From positions 3,224,001-3,288,000 of the forward strand of contig NC_064443.1 of NCBI RefSeq assembly GCF_023343835.1: a stretch of DNA of 64,000 nt. The letters run 5' to 3'. Below are positions 1 to 10,555 of this stretch, piece by piece. The DNA is from Lagopus muta (Eukaryota > Chordata > Aves > Galliformes > Phasianidae). Each line of letters begins with the position of its first letter. Positions within the stretch are counted from its first letter, which is position 1. The notes beneath the pieces were generated by a model. That model ran no database searches, was not told where the DNA came from, and saw nothing but the letters and a program-made list of their open reading frames with translations. The position numbers were made by a program, and so were the translations under genes.

Positions 1-489
1 CTCTGGGAAGGCGAAAGCATCCTGCTGGCTGTGGAATGGCAGAGGTTTGCTGTGCTGGACAATAAAACTGAACGAAGAGCAGCGCTAAGCTGATAACGTT
101 CTTGAGCGATGCACTTCTTGTGTTTCACTGAAGAACAGCTCAAGGTGTGAAATCAACTCTGACACCCCGATTTGTGCCCTTACAACACCAACATACGTTC
201 CTGTTCTGTGCTTTTTCTGCTGGGAAATCTCAACAGATATGTGGTTGTAATATTATAACTCATATAAAAATAAACTAGCTGCTTCCTCGAGATGTTTTCC
301 AGAGCAGGTTACCATTGGAGCAGCTGCTCCAAACAGTATTTCAATTGCAAGCATTGGAATTTAAAATTTCAAGATTAGTCTCTGAAATGAGCTGTATTAA
401 CCTGCTGCAGGGGGAGGGAGCTCAGCACATTGCTAACTGCTCCTGTTAAACGTCATGCTGACATTTTTTGCTCTCATTCCAAGCATTTT
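1..489. other. Intergenic, no gene recognised
   Basis: No conserved reading frame is seen. A consensus AATAAA lies at 61-66 on the plus strand and could be the poly(A) signal of a plus-strand gene ending at the left edge, but no coding sequence supports that. Confidence 0.5.
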
Positions 490-780
490 AGAATCACAGC
501 GTCTCGGTGGTTGGCAAAGACCTCTAAGATCCCCAGGTCCCACCGTCCACCCCCCACCTGCCCACGGCCCTCAGTGCCACATCCCCACGGTGCTGGGACG
601 CCTCCATGGGCGCTGACTCCCCCAGCTCCCCATGCAGCTGTGCCAGTGCCCGACCGCTCTTTCAGCAAAGACGTTCTTCCTCAGATGCAGCGGGGATCCC
701 CTGGTGCAACTGGAGGCCGTTCCCTCTCGTCCCATTGCTGTTAGCTGGGAGCAGAGGCCGACCCCCAGCTCTCTACAACG
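490..780 (-). repeat. CR1 LINE 3'-end fragment
   Basis: The plus strand reads the reverse complement of a CR1 3' region: it opens with agaatcacagcg and continues with the typical blocks around ctgtgccagtgcccgac and gctgttagctgggagcag. Orientation is therefore minus. A near-identical copy lies at 7244-7590 and a more diverged one at 35828-35972. By eye the first two differ at roughly ten positions in about 285. Confidence 0.8.
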
Positions 781-1374
781 TCCCTTTGCAAAGGTATATG
801 GAGTGAGGAGGACTTGGTTTTGGTCCCAGTCGCTCTTTTGTTTGTGCAAATGCTTCATTTAAGTTTCCTAAACTGTGTTATGGGATCAAAACCTCTACTG
901 TGTAGAATCCGACCTCTCCTGTTAATCTCTGCGGAGGGCTCGCCGCCTCGTGCGTGCTGAGCGAGCCGTCCTTTTTGGTGGCATGGATCGAGGCTGGGGG
1001 CCCGAGGCCTCCATGGATGGTCTCAGCCATCTGGGCAGCATCCAGCGCTCCTTCCCAGGGTTCAAATCCTCATGCTGAAAAGCCGCAGTGTCTGCTCTGC
1101 AGGTCAGATTTCTACTTTGGAATGTGCAGAGCCTCTGCTGAGGAGCAAAAGCTGCCTGTCACTGTGCGAACTGCCGTTGTGGGGGCTCCAGTCCACCTTG
1201 GAAGGACCCAGAGCCTTACTTCAGGGCACTAAACCTCCTTTATCGGTCCCATCCCATTCTTTCGAGGCACAAATGCAGCTTTGAGGGCCTAAGTAGATGG
1301 CTTGTTTTGACTTTGGCTCTTGAAGCCTGAAGTGGCTGTGGGAGTGCAGTGTGCAGACACGTGGTTTAACCCAG
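781..1374. other. Intergenic, no gene recognised
   Basis: Short frames on the plus strand (for example 954-1232) have no recognisable domain and no neighbouring splice structure. Nothing else was seen. Confidence 0.5.
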
Positions 1375-1720
1375 CAGGTAGCTGAGCACCAGGCAAGGTC
1401 TCCCCCGAGCCTCCTCCAGGCTAAGCAACCTCAGTTCCCTCAGCTGCTTCTCGTAAGGCCTGCGCTCCAGAGCCCTCACCTGCTCTGTTGCCCTTCTCTG
1501 GACACGCTGCAGGGTCTCCACGTCTTTCCTGTAGTGAGGGGCCCAAAACTGAACGCAGCACTCGAGGTGTGGCCTCACCGGAGCTTCACCCCGTTGGCCT
1601 CAGCCCAGCGATCAGCCTGTCCACATCCCTCTGAAGGGCCTTCCTACCCCCGAGCAGATCGCCACCTCCTGCCAACTTGGTGTCACCTGCAAACTTACTG
1701 AGAGTGCACTCAATCCCCTC
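1375..1720 (-). repeat. CR1 LINE fragment (RT C-terminus and 3' region)
   Basis: The reverse complement carries the CR1 region downstream of the reverse-transcriptase core. The minus frame at 1366-1578 includes residues LECCVQFWAPHYRKD, typical of the CR1 ORF2 C-terminus. It ends where a second CR1 begins at about 1722, so the arrangement is nested or abutting. Confidence 0.85.
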
Positions 1721-1721
1721 A

Positions 1722-2970
1722 TGGAATCAGAGTATCATAGCATCGCTCGGGCTGGAAAAGATCTGTAAGATCACCCCGTCCAACAGCAACCTGACCGTGC
1801 TACCCTACCTCTAACAACCCTCCACTACATCGTGTCCCCGAGCACCACATCCAAATGGTTTTTAAACACGTGGTGGTGATGGTGACTCAACCACCTTCCT
1901 GTGCAGCTCATTCCAGTGCTTAACCACCCTTTCTGCAAAGAAGTTCTCCTGATATCCAACCTAAACTTACCCTGGTGCAGCTTAAGATTATTTCCCCTTG
2001 TCCTGTCGCCAGTGAGAAGAGACCAACCCCACTCTCTCTGTAAGCACCTGTCAGGCATTGGAAGAGAGCAATAAGGGCCCCCCCCCAAGTCCTTTTCCCC
2101 TGACTAAACAGCCCCAGTTCCTCCAGTCTCTCCTCACAGGCCATATTCTCCAAGCCCTTCCCCAGCCTTGCTGCCCTTCTTTGGACCTGCTCCAGCACCT
2201 TCATGTCCTTCCTGTACTGAGCTGCCCAAAACTGAACACAGTACTTGAGGTGAGGCCTCACCAGCGCTGAGTCCAGGGGCACGATGACTTCCCCAGTCCT
2301 GCTCACCACAGCATTCCTGCTCCCAGCCAGGCTGCCATTGGCCTTCCTGGCCACCTGGGCACACTGCTGGCTCATATTCAGCCCACCGTTCATCTGCACA
2401 CCAAGGTCCCTTTCCGTCAGGCAGCTCTCCAGCCATTCTTCCCCAAGCCTGTAGGGTTGGCTGGGGTTGCTGTGGGCAAAATGCAGGACTTGACCCTACG
2501 GAAACTCGTACAGTTAACTTTGGCCCATCGATCCAGTCTATCCAGGTCTCTCTGTAGCACCTCAGGCAGATCAACGCTCCCTCCCAACTTGGTGTCGTCT
2601 GCAAACTTATGGAGGGTGCACTCAATCCCCTCCGCAAGATCGTTAGTAAAGGTGTTAAATAGAAGCGGCCCCAGTACTGAGCCCTGGGGGACACCACTCA
2701 TGACAGGCCACCAATTGGATTTAACTCCACTGACCGCAACTCTTTGGGCCTGGCTGCCTAGCCAGCGTTTCACCCAGCAGAGCGTACGCCCATCCAAACC
2801 GTGGGCAGCCAGCTTCTCCATGAGGATGCTGTGGGGGAGTGGCAAAGGCTTTACTGAAGTCCAGGCAGACCACATCAACAGCCTCACCTTCACCCACTCA
2901 GCGGGTCACCTTGTCATAGAGTGAAATCAGGTTTGTCACACAGGATCTACGGTACATAAACCCCCACCTC
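1722..2970 (-). repeat. CR1 LINE, truncated, with reverse-transcriptase remnant
   Basis: This is the longest CR1 copy in the window. Its 3' end (atcatagcatcgctcggg on the plus strand) starts near 1722. Reading leftward on the minus strand, the ORF2 remnant at 2417-2893 has [15 protein letters not shown] and the catalytic-box residues FADDTKL, both hallmarks of a CR1 reverse transcriptase. A second remnant frame at 1920-2399 contains [15 protein letters not shown]. The endonuclease part is missing and the frame is broken, so this is an inactive 5'-truncated LINE. Confidence 0.92.
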
Positions 2971-3045
2971 ACTACAGCCTCCCTTCAGGGAGTTATAGGG
3001 AGTGGTGAGGCCTCCCCTGAGCCTCCTCCGAAAGCCTGGAGTTGA
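2971..3045 (-). repeat. Short CR1 fragment abutting the longer copy
   Basis: The stretch containing cttcagggagttataggg and cccctgagcctcctcc matches the CR1 region that elsewhere in the window follows the 490-780 and 7244-7590 pieces. It sits directly against the 5' end of the 1722-2970 element, again suggesting nested insertion or rearrangement. Confidence 0.65.
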
Positions 3046-3785
3046 GGGCAAGGAGGCCGTATGTCAAATAGCAGAGCCAAAGTCAACATGGAAAATGCAA
3101 GCTTCCCTAGGGACGGTAGGATGCTGTAGATTATGGATACCAAACTGTGGAACTGTGGAATAGGAAGAAGTGAAAAGAGAAATTTTGGACTGGAACCTAG
3201 AATGCCAAACAGCCTGTATTCAACTGAGAGCAGCTCTGATGTCTAGCCCTGCTTAGAACTGCCCAGTCTGGGAAAGCCTTTTGAATTGTATGGGCATGAA
3301 AGACGTCACTTTGCAATGGGAGAGTTAGCAGAACACACTGGATCCGGGAAGAGACCAGCAGGCTAATTCTTTAGACAACTGGACCAAGTAAATATAGGGC
3401 GGATGTCACGTTTACGAGCAGTGGCAGCAGACCTGAGGCACTGCTGGAATGCAGGAGGAAAGCCTGGGCCCCGGCCCACCCACAGCCGGCAGCAGCCGTG
3501 GGGCTGCCCGCGTGTCCCAAACACAGCGGCATCCCCACGATGACAGAAACACCCCCAGAACGGGGCTGCAGCTGCCAGCCTGGCCTCCGCCACGTTGTGT
3601 GTTGAAATGTTGTGCCTGCTGGAGTCGGGGCCAGAACCCAGCTCAGCCTGAACCGGGCTGGGGGGAGGAAGGAGTGGGTTGGGTGCTGGGGAGAAGAGAT
3701 GCCCGTGGTTGCAGCCCCTAAAGCTGCCCACCTCGGGAAAGGCAGAGAAGAACCAAACCGACAGTGGCATGATGGAACTGTCACT
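3046..3785. other. Downstream flank of the PHF7-like gene, no gene recognised
   Basis: Moderately GC-rich DNA lies between the CR1 cluster and the poly(A) signal of the PHF7-like gene. Overlapping frames on both strands at 3363-3806 are typical of GC-rich noncoding sequence and show no domain. Confidence 0.5.
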
Positions 3786-3791
3786 TTTATT
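3786..3791 (-). promoter_or_regulatory. Poly(A) signal of the PHF7-like gene
   Basis: The plus strand reads tttatt, which is AATAAA on the minus strand. It lies about 60 bases beyond the stop codon at 3851-3853, so the inferred 3' UTR is very short. Confidence 0.7.
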
Positions 3792-3850
3792 GATGGATTG
3801 TGGTGACTTTACATAACAATTGGAGCTGGCACACGGCCGCTCCTATGACA

Positions 3851-4488
3851 TCAGTGGGGCCGGCGGTTGATGTTCTGGGCCCGACGTGGAACCCGGGAGC
3901 GGCTTCGTCCCCAGGCTGGCCCTGGCCGCCTGGACCGGCTCCTGCAGCGTCTTTGGGGCTGGCTGTTGGTCTCTGCAGCCCGATGTTTGAGAGGGGAGCG
4001 GCTCCGAGTCCTGGCCCGCTGTGTCTGCCTGGACTGTGTTCTTTCAGCTGCCATGGAAACCCTTGAGGACCGCGGTGCTCCCCGTCTTGAGTTTGTGTGG
4101 GTGCAGCTCTCAGCGCTTGAGGCTGGTGCCTGCCTGCTCCCACAGCGTGTTCGGGGCTGGCTTGGAGAATCTGGGGCCCGGCGCTGCAATGGAGAGCGGC
4201 TCCTTGTCCGGGCCCGCTGTCCCTGTCTGCGCCCCGAGGACGCTGATGTCTCCTGGCTGGCAGCGTTTGGAGTGCGGCTCCCAACAGTCAGGGCAGCATT
4301 ACGGCTGCTCCCACGGTGTCGTCGCGGCTCATCTTCATCCTGCTGTGCACGCGGGCGGATTCTCCTCCGGTCTGACCTGTGCTGGCTGGACAGGCCGCTG
4401 CTCTCAGGCCCGGGGGAAAAGTTATCTGGCCCTGATGGTGCCTGGCTGGTGGTGCTGCAGCCAGGAAGGCCTGAGTTGGTGCTGGAGG
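3851..4488 (-). other. RS-rich tail exon with internal 198-bp duplication
   Basis: The last exon of the PHF7-like gene encodes about 211 residues rich in Arg, Ser, Pro and Gln. Two copies of a unit of about 66 codons can be aligned on the shared core RARTRSRSPL, each followed by a variant of the SQPxxRC motif. On the plus strand the related blocks fall near 3990-4040 and 4187-4240. RS dipeptides are usual in splicing and nuclear-speckle proteins, so a nuclear targeting or protein-interaction role is possible but inferred. Confidence 0.75.
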
Positions 4489-6802
4489 CTGTAAGGAGAG
4501 GCAGGAAAGTGAGCAGGATGGAATTGCAGCCACGGGTGGAACTGACTCCCATTGGTGCTGGGCTAGAGGGATTTGAGCCAGGCGGCCCTCAGCAGCCGCT
4601 GCCAGGCCTCGCCTGGCCCCAGCCCAGCCGCACGCAGCCGTTTGCCTCTTACCGGTGCCCTCTCCAGCACAGGCGTTGCACTCCCAGCTGGTTGTGCTGT
4701 GACTCAAGTTGGAGCAGCACCGGTGAGTGCCTTGTGCAGCACAGGAGCTGCAGAGGAGCAGCTGCCAGGGCCTGGGGAAACAAACGGGTTGTGGCCGTGA
4801 GGACAAAGTGAGCTGAGCCAGGGAGCGCCCGGCACAACTCTGGTGCCCAGTCTGTGCTCTCCCAGCCTGTGGTGAGGCTGCGATCCCACGCAGAGCCCCA
4901 GAGGGCTGCTGAGGTAACTCACCCCTCTTCCTCTGCCTGCTCCCTGCCATGTGGGCAAAGGCAGATGCTGGCATCGCAGCTCCCGTGCCTCTCCAGTAGT
5001 GATGCGTAGGGATCGTTGTCTTCCCATGTTGGTCTTCTGCCAAGGAAAGGAGGGAATGGAATGAGCACTGACTGCCCCAGGACTAAAACTAATCCATGGC
5101 ATCCCTCTCCTTCCTCCCGACGCCCAGTTCCAGCTTCCCAGTGATGCTGAGGCCCATGTGAATGGCTGCAAAGGGCCAGGCCAGCTGGGGCAGTCCCTTG
5201 CCAAGGACAGCTCGTGTGCCCTCACATCTCAAGAGCTGGCTGAAAGACACCAACCTGACTGGGATTCGGATCCCCATAGAGTGCATGTCCATAACAAACT
5301 TGTGTTTGTCTCTGCAGTGAGGGCATCGGAATTGATAACAACCGGCGCTCATGGCCTGTTCCTGCAGCAGAAACAGAACAAGGTGAGTGTGAGCCAGGCC
5401 TGGTGCTGCTGATCACCTGCCGTGCTCATGGGGTGAGGGGAGGGCTCCTACCTGGATGCAGGCCCGGTGGAACCAGGCGTGTCGGCAGGCTGGGCACAGC
5501 ATGGTGCTGTAGGACACGCTGTCCCCCACGGGCTCCATGCAGATGATGCAGGTCGTGTCCTGCGCCGGTGCTGCTTCCGCTGTCTGCTGTGGGCAATGCT
5601 CCATGCAGAAGGACCTGGGGGAAGACGGGAGGGACGGGCAAGGTGAGAAGTGCTGCGAGGAGGGCAGAGGAACAGGAAGGAGCCCCAGGCCTTGGCTCTG
5701 GCTCTGCCAGGCTGCTGGGAGGCATCACGGCGCACTCCTCGCTTCTTTGGCTGGTGCTGAAGCAGGGCTTGGAGGCTCGCAGGCGATGCCTGGCAGCCCT
5801 TACCTGTACTCTCCAAAGTACTGGGTGACGCATTCACCCTTGGAAGCGCAGGGGAGATGGAAGCTGCGGTCACAGCCCATCTCTGCACAGGTGACGAAGG
5901 CCCCCCTCTTGCCACAGACGAAGCAGAGCTGTAAAGAGCAGAGCATTTCCCATCAGCTGCAGGCTCAGGGCCTACGCAGCGGGCCCCGCACCTCTGTGCA
6001 GGGCACGGGATGGGGGCAGGGCTGGCTGGCACTCTGCAGAGCTGCCTGCTGAACAGGGCTGGTCTGCAAGAGCAGGGATTTCTCTTGGGGCTGGCTGGAA
6101 GGGCTGGGATTGCTTTCCCTGGACCAGGCTAAGCTCTCCACGCCTCTCCAGGCGCCAAGCTCCCTGTTCCAGTCCGGTGCTCACCGTCTGCTCTGCCTGT
6201 CTCAATTTGAGTATCAGGTCTTTAATCCAAAAAGTTAGGCCAATGTGGTCTTCCACATCTTCATAAAGACCATTGATAAATATCTGTACAAGAGGAAAGA
6301 GCAGGCTCTTGTTAGGGCAGAAAGGAGGGAATCACTGGTTGGAGGAAGGTGTCGGGAGGCACGTGGGAACTCACCACACAATACTTATGGAAATAGAATC
6401 CACGGTGCTCTTCCATTTCCCCAAGGATGCTCGAGTGCTGATCCACTCGGCTGCAGAGCACGCATGCTGGAGAGGAGAGAGGAACAGCAGTGAGCAGCCT
6501 GCGCAGCCAGGTGCCCTGGGGGCTGTCCCAGGGGCTGCTGTGTGCCGGCCGTGCCAGCAGAGGGGCAGGGCTGGTGGCCGTGGAGAGGAAGGGGCACTGC
6601 AGGCCCAGTGCTGCCAGCAGGCGGCCACAGCCCAACCGCGGCCCCCCTGGCCAAGGAGCAGAGGGGCCCTGCGTGCCCCGCCTCCCCTGTCTGCCGCTGG
6701 CAAACCCCCAGCACCCCTCTGCCCTGCGTGCAGGGATTCTTTGCTCTCACCTGGCTCACTCGAGCCGGCGGCCTCCTGAGTCCCCTCGGACATCATGTGC
6801 AT
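3851..6802 (-). CDS. PHF7/G2E3-like PHD/RING-type zinc-finger protein with RS-rich tail
   Basis: Nine coding exons on the minus strand join in phase to a 502-residue protein: 6802-6751, 6466-6375, 6283-6185, 5928-5804, 5614-5452, 5361-5255, 5036-4923, 4771-4653, 4488-3851. The layout follows human PHF7 and G2E3. A first Cys pair is C19/C22. An extended PHD finger starts at LCFVC (82-86). A RING-like finger runs from CIIC (145-148) through CPAC and HRAC to CPHC (190-193). After MGIRIP comes a third cysteine-rich module with CDASICLC and a distal SCAAQGTH. Mammalian PHF7 is, from the literature as I recall it, a testis H3K4me reader and histone H2A ubiquitin ligase; whether this bird protein shares that is inference. 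Residues 291-502 form a single-exon Arg/Ser-rich tail not present in human PHF7 (about 381 aa). Alternative in-frame starts are at 6796 and 6793. The donor of exon 6 (GTTGGT) is weak but GT. Galliforms carry several such genes, so orthology to one human gene is unsettled. Confidence 0.85.
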
Positions 6803-7243
6803 CAACGGCGAGCACTCGCAGAGTGTCTGTCCCAGCAAAACCAGGCTTTCTCCTCCGCGTGACAACCTAGGGGAGAAGCGGGACGAGGCTGAGTTCTCAG
6901 CTCAGGCCCCGAGCGCTGGGGAACCCTCCTCCCTGGGCAGCCTCAGGCAGCCCCTTCCTCCCTGCTCACCTCACCAAGTCGCACTGAGCTCGGCCTGAGC
7001 CCCGCAGCCTTGGCTCTGTTCCGCACCCCGTGGGTCACAATGGCCGTTCCGTGCCACCCTCTGTGACGCCATCACACCTCACCGGGGCTGAGGGCACCCA
7101 GGCAGCAGGGCGGAGGCTCTTGCAGCCAGCGCAGGGTGAGGGGCCCGGTGCCATCAGTATCCCAGTCAAGTGTTTATGTGCTTCCGTGACTTTTTGTTGC
7201 TTGCTGCTCATTACCTCTCGCTACAATAAATGACTCGACTCAC
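6803..7243. other. Upstream region of the PHF7-like gene
   Basis: This should contain the untranslated 5' exon or promoter of the minus-strand gene. A pyrimidine-rich stretch followed by CAG just upstream of the proposed start (minus strand, near 6830-6870) could be an acceptor for a 5' UTR intron. A plus-strand AATAAA lies at 7225-7230, just before the CR1 copy. No separate gene was recognised. Confidence 0.4.
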
Positions 7244-7590
7244 AGAATCACAGCGTCTCGGTGGTTGGCAAAGACCTCTAAGATCCCCAGGTCCCACCGT
7301 CCACCCCCCACCTGCCCACGTCCCTCAGTGCCACATCCCCATGGTTCTGGGACGCCTCCATGGGCGCTGACTCTCCCAGCTCCCCATGCAGCTGTGCCAG
7401 TGCCCGACCGCTCTTTCAGCAAAGACGTTCTTCCTCAGATGCAGCGGGGATCCCCTGGTGCAACTGGAGGCCGTTGCCTCTTGTCCCATTGCTGTTAGCT
7501 GGGAGCAGAGGCCGACCCCCATCTCCCTGCAACCTCCTTTCAGGGAGCTGTAGAGAGCAATGAGGACTCCCCTGAGCCTCCTCCAGATTA
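7244..7590 (-). repeat. CR1 LINE 3'-end fragment, twin of 490-780
   Basis: It begins with the same agaatcacagcgtctcgg string as the copy at 490 and stays close to identical over about 285 bases, then runs on through cttcagggagctgtagag and cccctgagcctcctcc. Orientation is minus, the same as its twin, so the two form direct repeats around the PHF7-like gene. Confidence 0.85.
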
Positions 7591-10555
7591 TTTTTGGTTT
7601 TAGTTAATAAGAGTTTGCACAGTTTAGGGCAGATGTTGCAGGCAGTGCTTTGTTTGCCATCCTCACCTATTAAAGCCTGCTTTCTCACAAATGTGTTTTG
7701 AGTCCTGGCAAGATGGAAACCAGATGTTGTTTGTTCATCTGTCCCTGAAAGGAGAACTGCCATGCTGTGATTTCTTCAGGGAGTGTCTGATTAGAGCAAT
7801 CCGAGTTGCTTTACTTCAAGGTCACACAGCGAGCAGCTTCACTTTTGTCTTAGCAGCTAATGTTAAGTTTAGGTTTTAGAAGTGTTGCTCCATCCTGTAA
7901 TTCCACGACGTTACTTCTGCCCATAAGAGCACAAGGGTTGGGTTTTCTCACAGCCTCCCACTTTAGAGCACAAAGAAGGGAAAATATCACGGCAGCCCAG
8001 AAGGGAACAATTCATGATATTTTCCTATTGCATTTTCCACAGATAATACTCGTTTATGTGAAGTTTAGCAGTAATACACATCTCCCCTTTACCAAATCGT
8101 CCTTGAGATAAAGCCAGGATTTTTTTTTTCCAACAGTTTTTATACCTTTGAACTGCTTCAACAAGTCAGGATTCCTTAACTGCTGTTAGTTCAAACTCCT
8201 CCAGTCTTTTATCAGAAGTGATTAAAGTGATTGAAGTCCAGATAAAGTCCAGAAGTGATTGAAGTCCATCTTACACCCAAATTGTATTCGTAGAGATCAG
8301 TTGGTGAGAACAGCAGAGCAATTAACAGCTGACAGTGCTGCACTGCGGGGTGCTGTGATGATGGCATCTCAGCAGGACAGCTCTGCTTGCCCTTCCAGTG
8401 GGCTGAGCGCCAGACACAGCATCTCACAGACAGGCTTCCTCACAGCCCCCCGTCCCCGTGCTGCACTGCAGGAGGAGGGAGCAAAGCAACTTTGGCTGGA
8501 GGGAGATGTTGAATTACTGCACCCGTTATTCCTGCACAGCTGTTTCTGGGAAAGTTCTCTTCAAAAGCAAGAGCCCAGCCAAGAGCACGTTCAGCATGCA
8601 GAGCAGGGCTCCCTGCCCAGGCACGCCAGGGCACGGCACGGCCTTTTTGGGTTAAGACCAGAGGACTGGATGCTTCCCAATTTTCCGAGGGCCTGCCTCC
8701 CACTGCAGTACTGCTGCTCTCCATTCCGGTCCTTGGAGCCAGGCCTGTTCTGGATGCCACTGCAGGAAGGCCACTTGTGCATTAGTGCTGCAGGAGGCAG
8801 CAAGTGCCTGGTGCTGCACAGCCCGAGCGCTACCCTCAGACCACAGAGGAGGAAAGCTTTGTCAGGAAGGACCTTTTCTAAAGCTCCGTCTCTGCTCCAC
8901 ATCTTGTAAGATTTGGGCAGGGCTGACTTGTTGGTGCAAAAGAAATTCTGGGGCGCATCCAGCCCTACCCAGACAGTGCCTGAGGGAATGGAAGGTGAAG
9001 GGAACCGGGACCACTCAGAGTTCCATCGCAGTGCCTATAGCCATGCCCTCACTCCAGCTCTCCTGCCACCACTCTGCCCCTGGCAGAGGCACTGAGAAGC
9101 CGTGTGGTGTTCTACGGCCCCACAGTCCTCATGTGCTTCCCACATCCTGAAGAGGAAAGGATAGGAAGGCATGGTGCTAGTTTAGTTACACAGCAGATAA
9201 AAACAGGAATTTATAGACTTCACCATTGCTTTATCACCTCAATACTGAGCTCTAACCTAAGAGCACACCTAACCGTGTTCTTTCTGCCCTCAATGCAACC
9301 TGTCTTGGTAGGAGCCCCTCTTCCCTTGCTGCGGGAATTGATGCCATCACAATTCACTCAGCTGCAATATGAAGCCTGTTAACTGCAAAAGCTAGGAATA
9401 CAAAGCAGTAATTTCCTTCACGACCACTAAAAACGTGACACACGTTTCCCTTTTTGTAAGGAAGCACACACTACATAAAAGCAAAGTGACTGAATGCTGG
9501 GATTGATGTTTTTGAGTTTACCAGCTATGCACTTAATTTCTCACTTCCCCATAAACACTATATAAGGTCATTGTTGGTATAAAGAAGGGTTAGTTCCTTC
9601 TTCAAAGGCACCCCATAGCTGCACCACAAACCAATGGGCTTCTTTTAGCAGCAATTAAACAGTTCTGGTTTTAGGGTCTAAGGTTCAGCTGCTAACAGCA
9701 GCCCACTACACCGAAAGAACACAGCAACAGTAACTCCTGCAATCATTCGTGCCATATCCTAGCAATTAGCTGCTCATTCAATTCCACTGCAGCACAGACC
9801 CGGGTGCTGCAGCTCAGGTTCTGCAGAGCTTTGAACCTCTTTTGCTCAGTACAACGTTCCCTTCAGCCACCTGGTTCTTCTCTAAGCTCCAGCAGCTTTG
9901 GGTGGAGCATCTTAGCAGTGCCACTTCCAGCACATTCATGAAACTGAAAAAAGGAGTGAACTCAGCTGATGAGTCCAGGCCTTTTGTAAATGCCTTGCTC
10001 AGCACAGAACTGCCGACTACAAGTTATTTCTGCCATTATTTTTTAAAAAGTCACAGTAAACAATTTACTAATTTCAACACAGAAGGCTCAAGCAAGGGAA
10101 GTGTTACAGCTACAAAAGAAACAACAAATATTGTCACAAGACTTGCATAGGAACTCAGTGACCCCAAACGTCCCAGGACGTTCAGCATCATAAACCAGCA
10201 TAAATGCAGCTGTAGTCACAGTAAATGGGGAACACACAGTAAGGTTTCCATTCCATTCACAGCAGCTTCATGAAGGGTGATGCTCATAAACAGAACCATT
10301 CCTGAGTTCATCCTTCCAGTGGTTTTGCACAGCAAAACAGTACATGGCAGTGTTATTTTTGTCCTCACATCACAATTTCCTTGTTTTCATTTGGATAGCA
10401 CTTAGGTAGAATAACTGCAACAAAGAATTGTGTTTTAGTTGTGCATTGGAGGGCAACTTTTGAGTTATCACTTTGGAGAATTGCTGATTTAGATCAGATT
10501 TACTCTGGCAGTGATTACGATGACTGAAGTACGGGCAGAGATCACTGCCACATGG
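7591..10555. other. Intergenic between PHF7-like gene and ATRIP; no gene recognised
   Basis: About 3 kb with no conserved coding sequence. The longest frame (8259-8909, plus, 216 codons) has no domain or splice context I can identify. It includes the ATRIP 3' UTR at its right end, where I found no perfect AATAAA on the minus strand; an AGTAAA variant is present near 10499. A small imperfect duplication of gaagtgattgaagtcca lies at about 8213-8265. Confidence 0.5.

Noticed and set aside
3867-4811. 314-codon plus-strand open frame
   Set aside because: It is the antisense shadow of the RS-rich exon and neighbouring exon of the PHF7-like gene; its Arg/Leu/Cys bias mirrors the repeat composition.
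7030-7233. Small plus-strand frame followed by AATAAA at 7225, considered as a separate short gene
   Set aside because: There is no recognisable protein and it ends right at a CR1 copy; the poly(A) motif alone is weak evidence.
8259-8909. 216-codon plus-strand frame between the PHF7-like gene and ATRIP
   Set aside because: No domain, no repeat or splice support, and composition like surrounding noncoding DNA; it is not exonuclease-like.
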